Assembly (NCBI GenBank): GCA_019913005.1
Contig: JAIOHL010000273.1
Location: 1 to 50,380, forward strand
Length of the DNA stretch: 50,380 bases
From: Anaerolineae bacterium
GTDB taxonomy: Bacteria; Chloroflexota; Anaerolineae; Aggregatilineales; J027
Direction of reading: 5' to 3'
In this document: piece by piece, positions 1-8,073 of the stretch
Layout of the letters: the number at the start of each line of letters is the position of its first letter
Numbering within the stretch: position 1 is the first letter of the stretch
Position numbers and translations under genes: made by a program
The notes under the pieces: model-generated
Told to the model about the DNA's origin: nothing
What the model saw: only the letters and a program-made list of their open reading frames with translations
Database searches by the model: none

Positions 1-2805
1 ACCCAAGATGTAGAGCAGCAGACTTTCATCGAAGTGATCCCATGTGGCCGATAGGAAGCCGATGTCTGGCTTCCAACCCATTGAGACCATGTTGCCGCCT
101 GCCATCATCCATTCCCAATCCATGTTTTCATAGAGTTGTTGGGCAAGGGCAGCGACTTCGGTATCTATGAAATATGCTCCGGCGGTTAGCGCCCCCGCGA
201 TAAACAGGGCAGAGTCAATCGAAGAAATTTCGCTGCTCCACACGCGCTCCCCGGTTTCCATATCCACAAAATGATAGAAGAAGCCGTGATCACCTTGCAC
301 GCCGCCATTGGCGAAGGTTTGCAGGGTGACAAGGGCACGTTCATACCCTTGATTGTAGTTAATCCAGCCGCGATCAACCGCAATTGGAATGCCAGCCAGC
401 GCAAAACCTACGGAGGCAATGCTGGCGGGTGAATCGGCGGTGTTGCGGTCTTTAACCAGACCATTGGCGGGATTGGCTTGTTCCCAGAAGAAGCTGAAGG
501 TTTCGCTACCGACAGAATCTAGCAGGGCCACATCATCGAAAGAGAGCAGCAAATCCACCTCGGATTGGTAGACGCTTTCTTGGGAATATTCACCCGGCGC
601 GGCTACTTTTTCGGGGGCGGATAGATAAGCCCCGCCTAGATAGATAGGTTCAGTTAGCGGAACTTTGCCGCTGGCATCTTCAAAAAAGAAGGAGAGGTAT
701 AGCTCATAAGTCCCGCCTTCTTTGGGGTTACGCATTGGTTGAAGGGGCACATAGACAATGCGATTCCATCCAGTGGTCAGTTGGAGCGCTCCGCCGAACA
801 TCCCGCCGACCCATGCCCATTCGCCCGTTGTATCACCCATGCCCATGAAGAATTTGTTGGGGTTCATGGCATTACCTTCGGGCAGATAGACATCTAGTTC
901 GACCTGTGTGTAAGTGGCCCAATCCGCCAAATCTGCTGCGGTAATCGGGAAGGCCAGTTTGGTTTCTGCTGATTCGCCGCTGGGCATAATTTGGAGCGAA
1001 GGAGCGCCATCGGGGGTCAATGCATCATTGCTGACCGCAAAGGTCGAGCCGCTGTTATCATCGCCCAATATCGCAATATCCTTGTTCTCCCACGGTGCCC
1101 AAGTCAGGGTTTGGTCGGCTTCACCGGGGACAGGCATGGCGTACATGCTGCCCAGATAGAACGGTTCGGTCAAGACAGTCTTATTGCCATTTTCATCGGC
1201 ATACATGAACGCGAAGTAGATGAAATACGCGCCGTTGGGATTGGGCTTGCGCATGTTGGGGTCAAGATCAAAAATGACTTTGGCCCATTCGGTGTCGCCT
1301 TCAAAGACGCCCCAGACGCCGCCGACCCATGCCCATTCACCCGTGATGTCCGCCATACCCATGAACACCTGATTGGGGTTAAAGGCGTTGGTGGGGGAGA
1401 GGTAGATTTCTAATTCAACGCGGCCCAGCGACCATGTTTGGAGATTGGCACCGCTGACAGGGAAGGCCAGCTTGGTTTCTTCCGTCGTGCCAGAAGGAAT
1501 GACCTGTAGCGAGGAAATACCCGTCGTGGTCAGGATGTCTTTGCCCTCTGCAAACGACGAACCGGTGTTGTCGTGGCCGATCATGCCGGGGTTCTTGGTT
1601 TCCCATGCCGTCCACAGAATTCTTTCGGGAGCAACCGGAGACACGGCGGCACTTGAAACGAGCATCGCGCCACCCAGATTGAAGGGTTCAGTTAGAACGG
1701 TTTTGTTGCCTGCTTCGTCGGCGCTAAAGAACGACATATACAGCATATAGCTGTGATCCGCGACAGGGGCACGCATGGCATTATCGGGTTTATAGACAAT
1801 GTTATTCCAGCCAGTGGTCAGTTCAGCGGCCTCGCCAAAAATGCCACCAACCCAAGTCCATTCACCCCCCACATCGGCCATGCCCATAAAGAAGTTGTTG
1901 GGGTTAAGGGTATTGCCTTCAGGCAGATAGACTTCAATGACGACCTGATCGTAAGCAGCCCAATCCGCCAAATCCGCGCCTGTGAAAGGAATGGCGACTT
2001 TGGTTTCTTCCGAGGTTCCGCTAGGGTTTACTTGTAAACTGGGAGCGCCCGCCGGGGTTTGAACGTCTTCGCTGATAGCGACAGTTGAGCCGGAGTTGTC
2101 GTCGGTAATGGTGGCGACATCTTTGGCGTCCCATGCTGCCCATGCCAGACTGCCTTCAGCCGAGCCAGCAGTTGTGCCTTCGCCTTCACCACCGCCCGCA
2201 GCGGCTTCTGCACCGCTCAAGGTTGCACTCCCGACATAGATGGGTTCAACCATCGGGGTCTTGGTGCCTGCTTCATCGGCACTAAAGAAAGAGAAATACA
2301 ACATGTAGCTGTGGTCGGCTACCGGGGCACGCATGGCGGGGTCAAGTGGATATACAATGGTATTCCAGCCAGTGGTTAGGGCTTCCGCCGTGCCAAAAAT
2401 ACCGCCGACCCATGTCCACTCCCCACCAACATCCGCCATCCCTAAGAAGAATGAATTGGGATTTACGGTGTTACCTTCGGGCAAATAGACTTCGATGGAT
2501 AGCGTGCTGTAGGCCGCAAAATCGGCTAAATCTACACCTGTGAACGGTACTGCAATTTTGGTTTCTTCAGAAGTACCGCTGGGGGTGACTTCCAAACTTG
2601 GGGCACCAGCCGGGGTAGTGACCGCATCTGTCACGGCTACGCTGGAACCAGAATTATCGTCCCCAATGGCAGCAACGTCTTTGGTGTCCCATGCCGCCCA
2701 GACAATGCTGTCATCCTGTGCCACAGAGACGGGGGGATGGATGCTAATTGCAAGTGTGGCAATCATAACCCCGCATAGCACGATCTGTACTAGCTTTTTT
2801 AACAT
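1..2805 (-). CDS. Secreted glycoamylase-family glycan hydrolase with four tandem beta-sandwich modules (3' end beyond window)
   Basis: About 935 residues are visible; the stop lies beyond base 1. ATG at 2805 follows an AAAGGAG site 11 nt upstream. Residues 1-30 are a signal peptide ending near SVAQDD. Four repeats of roughly 165-190 residues follow (about 2715-2190, 2160-1640, 1630-1130, 1120-610), each with AWDxKDxxxIGDDNSGS, a PAGAPSLxVxPSG stretch, ETKxAxPxTG, FFMGMADVxGEWTWVGG and a C-terminal TEPxYxG. They look like jelly-roll carbohydrate-binding modules. From about residue 745 the chain matches the glycoamylase family (PF10091; relatives include GH144, GH162 and GH189): FFWEQANPANGLVKDR, ASVGFALAGIPIA, HGFFYHFVDMETGERVW, SSEISSIDSAL. 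Characterised relatives act on beta-1,2-glucan, so an extracellular endo-beta-glucanase is the best guess; the linkage is inferred. It is divergent from the LacI regulator and has a LacI-type operator on its promoter. Confidence 0.8.
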   Translation of the reverse strand, partial: MLKKLVQIVLCGVMIATLAISIHPPVSVAQDDSIVWAAWDTKDVAAIGDDNSGSSVAVTDAVTTPAGAPSLEVTPSGTSEETKIAVPFTGVDLADFAAYSTLSIEVYLPEGNTVNPNSFFLGMADVGGEWTWVGGIFGTAEALTTGWNTIVYPLDPAMRAPVADHSYMLYFSFFSADEAGTKTPMVEPIYVGSATLSGAEAAAGGGEGEGTTAGSAEGSLAWAAWDAKDVATITDDNSGSTVAISEDVQTPAGAPSLQVNPSGTSEETKVAIPFTGADLADWAAYDQVVIEVYLPEGNTLNPNNFFMGMADVGGEWTWVGGIFGEAAELTTGWNNIVYKPDNAMRAPVADHSYMLYMSFFSADEAGNKTVLTEPFNLGGAMLVSSAAVSPVAPERILWTAWETKNPGMIGHDNTGSSFAEGKDILTTTGISSLQVIPSGTTEETKLAFPVSGANLQTWSLGRVELEIYLSPTNAFNPNQVFMGMADITGEWAWVGGVWGVFEGDTEWAKVIFDLDPNMRKPNPNGAYFIYFAFMYADENGNKTVLTEPFYLGSMYAMPVPGEADQTLTWAPWENKDIAILGDDNSGSTFAVSNDALTPDGAPSLQIMPSGESAETKLAFPITAADLADWATYTQVELDVYLPEGNAMNPNKFFMGMGDTTGEWAWVGGMFGGALQLTTGWNRIVYVPLQPMRNPKEGGTYELYLSFFFEDASGKVPLTEPIYLGGAYLSAPEKVAAPGEYSQESVYQSEVDLLLSFDDVALLDSVGSETFSFFWEQANPANGLVKDRNTADSPASIASVGFALAGIPIAVDRGWINYNQGYERALVTLQTFANGGVQGDHGFFYHFVDMETGERVWSSEISSIDSALFIAGALTAGAYFIDTEVAALAQQLYENMDWEWMMAGGNMVSMGWKPDIGFLSATWDHFDESLLLYILG
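610..2715 (-). repeat. Four tandem in-frame copies of a ~500-bp domain-coding repeat
   Basis: The four beta-sandwich modules of the glycoamylase gene are also visible as a DNA-level repeat, with one copy starting roughly every 510-560 bp (starts near 2715, 2157, 1628 and 1120 on the minus strand). Copies 1 and 2 are the most alike and are followed by a Gly/Glu/Ala linker between them. Copy 3 is the most diverged (ETKNPGMIGHDN, VWGVFEGDTEW). This points to stepwise domain duplication, with the most recent event producing copies 1 and 2. Confidence 0.75.
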
Positions 2806-2869
2806 ATAGCCTCTAGCTCCTTTAAGGACTTGCCGCTGATCTAGCGGGAAAAAATCTATTTTGAGGATG

Positions 2870-2898
2870 AGTATAAATCGGGAGAAAAAATCTGTCAA
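2870..2898 (-). promoter_or_regulatory. Sigma-70-type promoter of the glycoamylase gene
   Basis: On the minus strand a perfect TTGACA (2898-2893) is followed after 17 nt by TATACT (2875-2870). The predicted transcript has a leader of about 60 nt, which includes a small hairpin CCGCT-5 nt-AGCGG (2833-2847). The -35 hexamer is part of the LacI-type palindrome at 2893-2910, so bound repressor would block the promoter. Confidence 0.75.
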
Positions 2899-2910
2899 AG
2901 CGCTTTTACA
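2893..2910. promoter_or_regulatory. LacI-family operator upstream of the glycoamylase gene
   Basis: TGTCAAAGCGCTTTTACA is a palindrome with one mismatch. It is the same site as the perfect palindrome at 4113-4132, differing at one base. The AAGCGCTT core with a central CG is typical of LacI/GalR-family operators. It overlaps the -35 hexamer of the glycoamylase promoter. The cognate regulator is most likely the LacI protein at 3019. Confidence 0.75.
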
Positions 2911-2954
2911 AAAATGGCGAAAATTCTCAAAATTAGGGGGGTCAAAAAAACGAT

Positions 2955-2994
2955 TTGCACATTTTGGAGGCGCTTGCTAGAATAAAAACGTTTT
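2955..2994 (+). promoter_or_regulatory. Promoter of the LacI regulator with a possible autoregulatory site
   Basis: TTGCAC (2955-2960), a 17-nt spacer and TAGAAT (2978-2983), preceded by TGC (extended -10), form a good promoter. AAAACGTTTT (2985-2994) is a CG-centred palindrome at the expected transcription start. It resembles a short LacI-type operator and could mediate autoregulation; that part is inference. Confidence 0.6.
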
Positions 2995-3018
2995 AACAAA
3001 CAGTTGGGCAGGAAGATC

Positions 3019-4032
3019 ATGGCGGCTACGATTTTTGATGTTGCAAAACATGCCGGGGTCTCAATCGGTACGGTTTCCAGAGTCCTCAATAATAAAGACC
3101 GGGTGAGTCCAGCAACACGAGAACGAGTATTGAAGGCCGTTCGAGAACTCGATTATCACGCCAATGCGTTCGCACGCGGGCTTGCCAGTCAAGAAAGCAA
3201 TACATTGGGATTAGTCATCCCTCAAGTGAATGATCCGTTTTTTTTCCAGATCGTTCGGGGTGTAGAGGATGCGGCGACAGACGAAGGGTATAGTTTACTC
3301 ATTGCCAGCCAACCCCGACCCGCCCGCGAACATCGTTATTTGGATTTGTTCCGGCGGGGCAATGTGGACGCGATGGTGTTGGTAGCGATTGATGTCTACA
3401 TCCATGAAATTCAGCAAATCGCTGCGCGTGGAGTACCGATTGTATTGGCCCAACAGGACGTTGGGAAAAATATTCCGGCATTTTTGGCCGACAATTACAG
3501 TGGCAGCCGTGCGATGACCGAGCATTTGTTGGGGCATGGCTATCGGCGTCTAGCTTACATCGCGGGCACGAATTACACCCCTGACAGCCGTGAACGGCTA
3601 CGTGCTATGCAGGATGTTCTAGCCGAACATGGTTTGAGCATGGGGCCAGAATATATTGTGCCGGGTGATTATCTGCAAGATAGTGGTTATCGCGCTATGT
3701 TGGAATTATTGCAGCGGCCCGTTTTGCCAGAAGCCGTATTTGCTGCTAATGACCAGATGGCGATTGATGCGATCCGGGCTATCCAAGAAAGTGGTCTGCG
3801 TGTCCCGGAAGATATTGCGGTGGTGGGATTTGATGATATTCCGATGTCGAGTTATGTTTCACCGGCCCTCACTACGATTCAACAGCCTGTCTATGAAATG
3901 GGCTGGCACGCCGCCAAACGTGCGATTGCCATGATCGGGCCAGAGGAGAACGTTGAAGAACGGACATTGGCCTCGCCGCGTGTCATGCTGCTGCCCGCGT
4001 CGCTGGTGGTTCGTAAATCGTGTGGATGCTGA
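3019..4032 (+). CDS. LacI/GalR-family transcriptional regulator
   Basis: Protein of 337 residues, the usual length for the family. The N-terminal helix-turn-helix reads ATIFDVAKHAGVS then IGTVSRVLNN, followed by the hinge ANAFARGLAS. The rest is a periplasmic-binding-protein-like effector domain ending with the family hallmark VVGFDDIPMSSYVSPALTT. ATG 3019 is preferred over the in-frame TTG at 3004 because family members begin two or three residues before the first HTH helix. The gene lies between the divergent glycoamylase gene and the importer operon, and matching palindromes precede both. It most likely represses them until an imported oligosaccharide binds; the ligand is unknown. Confidence 0.93.
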   Translation: MAATIFDVAKHAGVSIGTVSRVLNNKDRVSPATRERVLKAVRELDYHANAFARGLASQESNTLGLVIPQVNDPFFFQIVRGVEDAATDEGYSLLIASQPRPAREHRYLDLFRRGNVDAMVLVAIDVYIHEIQQIAARGVPIVLAQQDVGKNIPAFLADNYSGSRAMTEHLLGHGYRRLAYIAGTNYTPDSRERLRAMQDVLAEHGLSMGPEYIVPGDYLQDSGYRAMLELLQRPVLPEAVFAANDQMAIDAIRAIQESGLRVPEDIAVVGFDDIPMSSYVSPALTTIQQPVYEMGWHAAKRAIAMIGPEENVEERTLASPRVMLLPASLVVRKSCGC

Positions 4033-4044
4033 TGTTGTAAGTCC

Positions 4045-4072
4045 CTAACAAGGCGATTAAACACCTTGTTAG
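4045..4072 (+). terminator. Inverted repeat after the LacI gene, possible weak terminator
   Basis: CTAACAAGG and CCTTGTTAG form a perfect 9-bp stem with a 10-nt loop, 13 nt after the LacI stop codon. No T-run follows, so this may be a factor-dependent terminator or an mRNA 3' stabiliser rather than an intrinsic terminator. Confidence 0.4.
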
Positions 4073-4112
4073 ATATGAATGGGGAAAGCGCTCCCCAAAA
4101 AATTTTCACCTA

Positions 4113-4132
4113 TTGTAAAAGCGCTTTTACAA
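4113..4132. promoter_or_regulatory. LacI-family operator upstream of the importer operon
   Basis: TTGTAAAAGCGCTTTTACAA is a perfect 20-bp palindrome, about 85 bp before the binding-protein start. Its right half supplies a possible -35 box TTTACA (4126-4131), the same geometry as at the glycoamylase promoter, although the matching -10 (around 4149-4155) is poor. An alternative promoter is TTTAGA (4150-4155) with TATCCT (4173-4178), 17-nt spacing. A partial AGCGCT core also lies at 4087-4092. Confidence 0.75.
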
Positions 4133-4217
4133 GAAGGAGGCAGGTCGAATTTAGAGCAAACACTACCCAGTTTATCCTAACTGAAGACCGCTAAGAGTTG
4201 AGGAGATAAAAAATACC

Positions 4218-5516
4218 ATGTCACGCTTTTTTGTGCGTTCGTTGATTGTCCTTGTCGTTGTCGCCGCTATTGTTGCCCCGAACTTGGGCATGTCTCGCGC
4301 CCAAGATGAACCCCCAATGGCAGATGAACTCCGTGTATCGGTTGTTGCTGGCGCGATGCAAGACACCATGACCCGCCTTGTCGCTAAATATAATGAAGCC
4401 AACCCCGATGTGAACATCACCCTCGAACTGGAACCCGAAGGCGGTCAGTTCCAAGCGCTGATTGCCGCTGGCAACCAACCCGACCTCATCATCACCTCGT
4501 TTGGCCCTCAATTGGGCACATTGGCAGAACAAGATGCCGCTGTGGTATTGGATGAACTACCCGGCGCGGATGAACTGTTTGCCCGCATCGAACCCGCCTC
4601 TCTGCAAAAACTGTATGGTCATCAATATTATGTCCCCGTGGGCGCGGATGTGACTCTGATGATCTACAACAAAGCCCTATTTGAAGAAGCAGGACTCGAC
4701 CCCAACGCGCCACCTGTCACTTGGGACGAATTCCTTGCCGCTGCCGCCGCGATTGATGCCCTGCCCAACCGTGAAAACGGCGACGAGGTCTATGGCACGG
4801 TGCTGTGGAATGAAGCCCTGCAATGGGGCGGTTGGTATTGGAACATGCTCCAACCCATCTATCTCAATGCTAATCAAGGTGAATGCCAATTATTGAACAA
4901 TCTGGCGACGGACATCGTGTTTGACCGCGAAGAATGTGCGCTGGACAAATTCTTTGGCTTCCTCCGAGAAGCGCAGCAATATGCCCCACCCACAATGGAA
5001 AAGAACTTCTTTGGCCGCGCCATCGGCATGTGGATGCAGTATGGTTATTCGTGGAAACCCAACCTCGAAAACGCGGTGGGTGGTGAAATGGTCATAGGTG
5101 AAGATGTCGGCGTTGCTCCCGTGCCTGTTCCAGAAGAGGGCGATACCAGCTTTACAACTTATGGTGGTCGCTCGATGATGATTCTCAAGACCAACCCCGA
5201 ACGCGAAGCCCGCGCATGGGATTTCTTGAAATTCATTATGGAAGACGAGAACAACTATCAATTCATCACAGAATTGGGCTATCTGCCTGTGTTGACGAGC
5301 CTCAAGGCTGACCCCTATTTCCAAGACCCCAGCCGTCTGCCGTTTGTGCAGGTGCTGGAACACGGGTATGTACCCGAACAATTTGCAACGGCTGAACGAG
5401 TTGCGGTGGCTGTACAAGGGGCATATCAGGAAATTGTGGTTGAAGGCTCGGTTTCACTAGATGAAGCCGTCTCGTATGCGGCGGAAAAAGCACGCGAGGC
5501 CATTGCCACTGAATAA
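4218..5516 (+). CDS. Sugar ABC transporter extracellular substrate-binding protein
   Basis: Protein of 432 residues, a typical family 1 solute-binding protein. It has a signal peptide (about residues 1-28, ending at MSRAQD), then AKYNEANPDVNITLE, the GNQPDLII segment, and the YNKALFEEAGLDPNAPP and TWDEFL signatures. There is no lipobox cysteine, so it is either released or held by an uncleaved signal anchor, which is unusual for a Gram-positive-type envelope. GAGGAG lies 12 nt before the ATG. It is first in the operon with two permeases and GH94, so the ligand is probably the oligosaccharide that GH94 cleaves. No ATPase gene is present; a shared MsmK/UgpC-type ATPase is presumed. Confidence 0.92.
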   Translation: MSRFFVRSLIVLVVVAAIVAPNLGMSRAQDEPPMADELRVSVVAGAMQDTMTRLVAKYNEANPDVNITLELEPEGGQFQALIAAGNQPDLIITSFGPQLGTLAEQDAAVVLDELPGADELFARIEPASLQKLYGHQYYVPVGADVTLMIYNKALFEEAGLDPNAPPVTWDEFLAAAAAIDALPNRENGDEVYGTVLWNEALQWGGWYWNMLQPIYLNANQGECQLLNNLATDIVFDREECALDKFFGFLREAQQYAPPTMEKNFFGRAIGMWMQYGYSWKPNLENAVGGEMVIGEDVGVAPVPVPEEGDTSFTTYGGRSMMILKTNPEREARAWDFLKFIMEDENNYQFITELGYLPVLTSLKADPYFQDPSRLPFVQVLEHGYVPEQFATAERVAVAVQGAYQEIVVEGSVSLDEAVSYAAEKAREAIATE

Positions 5517-5528
5517 TCCAAATCTAAA

Positions 5529-5567
5529 AAGGGCGATAGATAAATAATCGCCCTTGCTGTTTTCGTT
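5529..5567 (+). terminator. Intra-operon hairpin after the binding-protein gene
   Basis: AAGGGCGAT (5529-5537) pairs perfectly with ATCGCCCTT (5547-5555) around a 9-nt A/T-rich loop, followed by GCTGTTTTCGTTT. This is a moderately good terminator between the binding-protein and permease genes. Partial termination here would give more binding protein than permease. Confidence 0.65.
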
Positions 5568-5572
5568 TGTAG

Positions 5573-5593
5573 GGATGGGCCTGTAGCCCATCC
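5573..5593. repeat. Second intergenic hairpin, possible small palindromic repeat element
   Basis: GGATGGGC (5573-5580) and GCCCATCC (5586-5593) form a perfect 8-bp stem with the loop CTGTA. It lies directly after the terminator-like hairpin and 37 bp before the permease. Such short GC-rich palindromes are often dispersed genomic repeats; only one copy was noticed in this window. Confidence 0.45.
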
Positions 5594-5629
5594 TTATCAG
5601 GAAAAGAAGTTGAAGGGAAATTAAACGTT

Positions 5630-6583
5630 ATGAGCGCGATTGCTGCCGAGGGCCAGAATAGTATCGCCAGTGCTTCGACCAAACGACATACCACGCTTTT
5701 ACATCGGATGCGCCGCAATTGGTGGGGTTATGTATTTGTCTCGCCTTGGGTGATTTTGTACATCGTTTTTGGGATTTACCCGCTGATTCTCTCATTCTTT
5801 TTGACCTTTTTTAATTATTCTTTTGTGAACCCCGAAAACCGCCAATTTGTCGGCATCGGCAACTGGGTACGCGGCATTGAAGACCCCCTATTTTGGAAAG
5901 CCATTTTTAACATCGTCCTCAACCAGTCGGTGTTTATTTTCCTTAAAAATGGCTTGGGCCTGCTGATTGCCTCGCTGCTGTTTAATATCAAATTTGGTGG
6001 ACGGTTGCTGCGAACGATCTATTTCTTGCCCGTTATTACCTCGACGGTGGTCTTGATGACGATTGGGGACAATCTTGCCAGTCCGGGCGGGCCAATCCAA
6101 AAATACCTCATTGATCTGCACCTGCTCGATGGGCCATTTTTTTGGAAGTCCGAAGAAACATGGCCCATGATTGTGATCGCGCTCATCAATACATGGAAAT
6201 GGTTTGGCATCAGCACGGTCATTTTGCTGGCGGGCATGTATTCGATTGACGCACGCCTGTATGAAGCGGCAGCGGTTGACGGGGCAAACGGGTGGCAGAT
6301 GTTTACCTATATCACCCTGCCTACCCTCAAACCACAATTGTTTTTCCTATTGGTGGTGGATGTCATCAATGGTCTGCAAATGTTCGGTGAGGTCTTTAGC
6401 ATCGGCTTTAATGTCTATGGCGGGATCAATAACCAAGCCTTGACGCCGGTGCTTTATCTGTATGCCCAAGCCTTTGACCGATCTAATGTGGGATTTGCGT
6501 CCACGTTGGGGCTGCTACTGGCCTATATCATCGCCGCGCTAACTTTCCTGCAATTTAAGTTCTTCCGCACCAATGAGAATTAG
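5630..6583 (+). CDS. Sugar ABC transporter permease, MalF/UgpA type
   Basis: Protein of 317 residues with six membrane segments; the first is WVILYIVFGIYPLILSFFL. The cytoplasmic EAA loop, which contacts the ATPase, reads YEAAAVDGANGWQMFTYI then TLPTLKP. GAAGGGA lies 10 nt before the ATG. It pairs with the MalG-type permease that follows almost immediately, and forms the channel for sugar delivered by the 4218 binding protein. The substrate is inferred only from the neighbouring enzymes. Confidence 0.92.
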   Translation: MSAIAAEGQNSIASASTKRHTTLLHRMRRNWWGYVFVSPWVILYIVFGIYPLILSFFLTFFNYSFVNPENRQFVGIGNWVRGIEDPLFWKAIFNIVLNQSVFIFLKNGLGLLIASLLFNIKFGGRLLRTIYFLPVITSTVVLMTIGDNLASPGGPIQKYLIDLHLLDGPFFWKSEETWPMIVIALINTWKWFGISTVILLAGMYSIDARLYEAAAVDGANGWQMFTYITLPTLKPQLFFLLVVDVINGLQMFGEVFSIGFNVYGGINNQALTPVLYLYAQAFDRSNVGFASTLGLLLAYIIAALTFLQFKFFRTNEN

Positions 6584-6593
6584 GGAGAGCATG

Positions 6594-7427
6594 ATGAGAC
6601 GCGCAAAAGCATTTTCCCCCACCATGATTCTGAGTTATGCCGTTTTGCTACTGGGTGCTTTCTTCGTGATCTACCCGTTCTTCTACATGATTAATAACTC
6701 GGTGAAGACCGGACAAGAGATCATGCACTCCCCGACAGCCCTGCCTGAAAAAATTGTCTTTACGGGCTATACGGGGGTGTTTGATGAACTGGATGTGATG
6801 CTGCTGTTTAAGAACTCAGTGTTTTTGGCGGGGTCAATCACCATCCTGAATACCATTTTTAGCGCGTTGGCGGCCTATGCCTTTGCCAAAATTCCCTTTC
6901 CGGGGCGCGACAGGATTTTCGGTTTTATGCTGCTGACCATGATGATCCCCGGCGTGTTATTCCTTATTCCGACCTATGTGTTGATGTATCGCATTGGCTG
7001 GGTGGGCCACTTTGAGGCGCTAATTGTCCCTTCGATTGTATCGGTGTTTAACATTTTCCTGATTCGCCAATTTATGTCGGGCATCCCGGATGAGTTGGTC
7101 GAGGCGGCGCGGATTGATGGGGCAGGTGAAATGGTCATCTTCACCCGCATCATTTTGCCGCTGGCCCGCCCGGCTTTAGCGACGGTTGCCATTCTCACGT
7201 TTATGGGTAGTTGGAACGACTTCTTTGGGCCGTTGCTCTATCTCAATCGGCCTGAACAATGGACGCTGCAATTGGGCCTGCTGCAATTTCGCGGGACTGT
7301 GCCGGGTGAAAATGCCCAGCAGATTTGGGCACTCACCACGATCATCACCGTGCCGATTGTGGTGGTGTACTTTTTCATCCAAGAGCAGTTTGTCAAAGCC
7401 TTTGCCAACGTGTCGTTGAGTAAATAG
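6594..7427 (+). CDS. Sugar ABC transporter permease, MalG/UgpE type
   Basis: Protein of 277 residues from this start. Family features are MILSYAVLLLGAFFVIYPFF (first membrane segment) and the EAA loop LVEAARIDGAGEMVIFTRI then ILPLARP. ATG codons also occur at 6573 and 6591. ATG 6594 has the best spacing (6 nt) to AGGGAG at 6582-6587, which overlaps the stop codon of the upstream permease, so the two are translationally coupled. It is the second half of the channel heterodimer. Confidence 0.9.
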   Translation: MRRAKAFSPTMILSYAVLLLGAFFVIYPFFYMINNSVKTGQEIMHSPTALPEKIVFTGYTGVFDELDVMLLFKNSVFLAGSITILNTIFSALAAYAFAKIPFPGRDRIFGFMLLTMMIPGVLFLIPTYVLMYRIGWVGHFEALIVPSIVSVFNIFLIRQFMSGIPDELVEAARIDGAGEMVIFTRIILPLARPALATVAILTFMGSWNDFFGPLLYLNRPEQWTLQLGLLQFRGTVPGENAQQIWALTTIITVPIVVVYFFIQEQFVKAFANVSLSK

Positions 7428-7439
7428 GGGGATAAATTA

Positions 7440-8072
7440 ATGGCTCAAACAAGCCTTGCTCAACAACCTCTTGCCGAGGCCATCGTTGAAGTCAAGCCCA
7501 CCCAAAGTTGGATAAAGCGGTATCGCTGGGTGCTGCTGTTTGCTGGCCTGATTGCGGTCTTTATCGGCACATATGGACTGGCGTGGTGGAATGCCTATCG
7601 CCTGACCGAAAATTATTTGGATGATGCCGATGCCAGTTTTGAGGCAGGCAACTATCTGGACGCACTGACAGGCTACGAAAAATATGATACCCAAGAGAAA
7701 AAATATGTTGAATATGGTGGCTATATGCAGGTGCAGCGCATTTGGGAAAACGATTATTCCTATCCTGTGCCCCATGGCGTCCAACGTGCCAAAGACCGTA
7801 TCCATGAGATTGTCTATGAACGCTTGACCATCGAAGACGCCGAACAATTTGTTCAAGAAAATATCGGACGTACCAACCCCTATCTCGGCATGATTTATCT
7901 GCGCTTGGGGGAATTGTATGAAGCCGATGGTCAACTGCGCGATGCCGAAGATATTTATGAATCTATCCCTGACCTGTTTCCCAATGATAAAGCGTTGCAA
8001 GCCCGTGCTGCCGATGACTTGGCAAAATATCGGCGTAATATTCTAAAAAACGAAACTTTTGTAGGAGCGTAA
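7440..8072 (+). CDS. Single-pass membrane protein with TPR-like extracytoplasmic region
   Basis: Protein of 210 residues. Residues about 27-50 (YRWVLLFAGLIAVFIGTYGL) form one membrane helix after a short N-terminal tail. The remainder is charged and helical with TPR-like segments: ADASFEAGNYLDALTGYEKY and LGELYEADGQLRDAEDIYES. The topology is probably Nin-Cout. It is 12 bp after the MalG-type permease and 1 bp before GH94, so it is part of the import operon. Its role is unknown; an accessory or scaffold for the importer is plausible from position only. Confidence 0.8.
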   Translation: MAQTSLAQQPLAEAIVEVKPTQSWIKRYRWVLLFAGLIAVFIGTYGLAWWNAYRLTENYLDDADASFEAGNYLDALTGYEKYDTQEKKYVEYGGYMQVQRIWENDYSYPVPHGVQRAKDRIHEIVYERLTIEDAEQFVQENIGRTNPYLGMIYLRLGELYEADGQLRDAEDIYESIPDLFPNDKALQARAADDLAKYRRNILKNETFVGA

Positions 8073-8073
8073 T

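Noticed and set aside
914-2809. Several plus-strand frames inside the glycoamylase gene, some over 90 codons
   Set aside because: They recur in the same position of each repeat copy, have no ribosome sites and are shadows of the minus-strand coding sequence.
3004-3018. TTG at 3004 as start of the LacI gene
   Set aside because: It adds five residues not seen in the family and lacks a ribosome site; ATG 3019 gives the standard N-terminus.
4081-4096. GGGGAAAGCGCTCCCC as a further LacI operator
   Set aside because: Only the AGCGCT core and outer GG/CC are symmetric; the flanks do not match the two strong sites.
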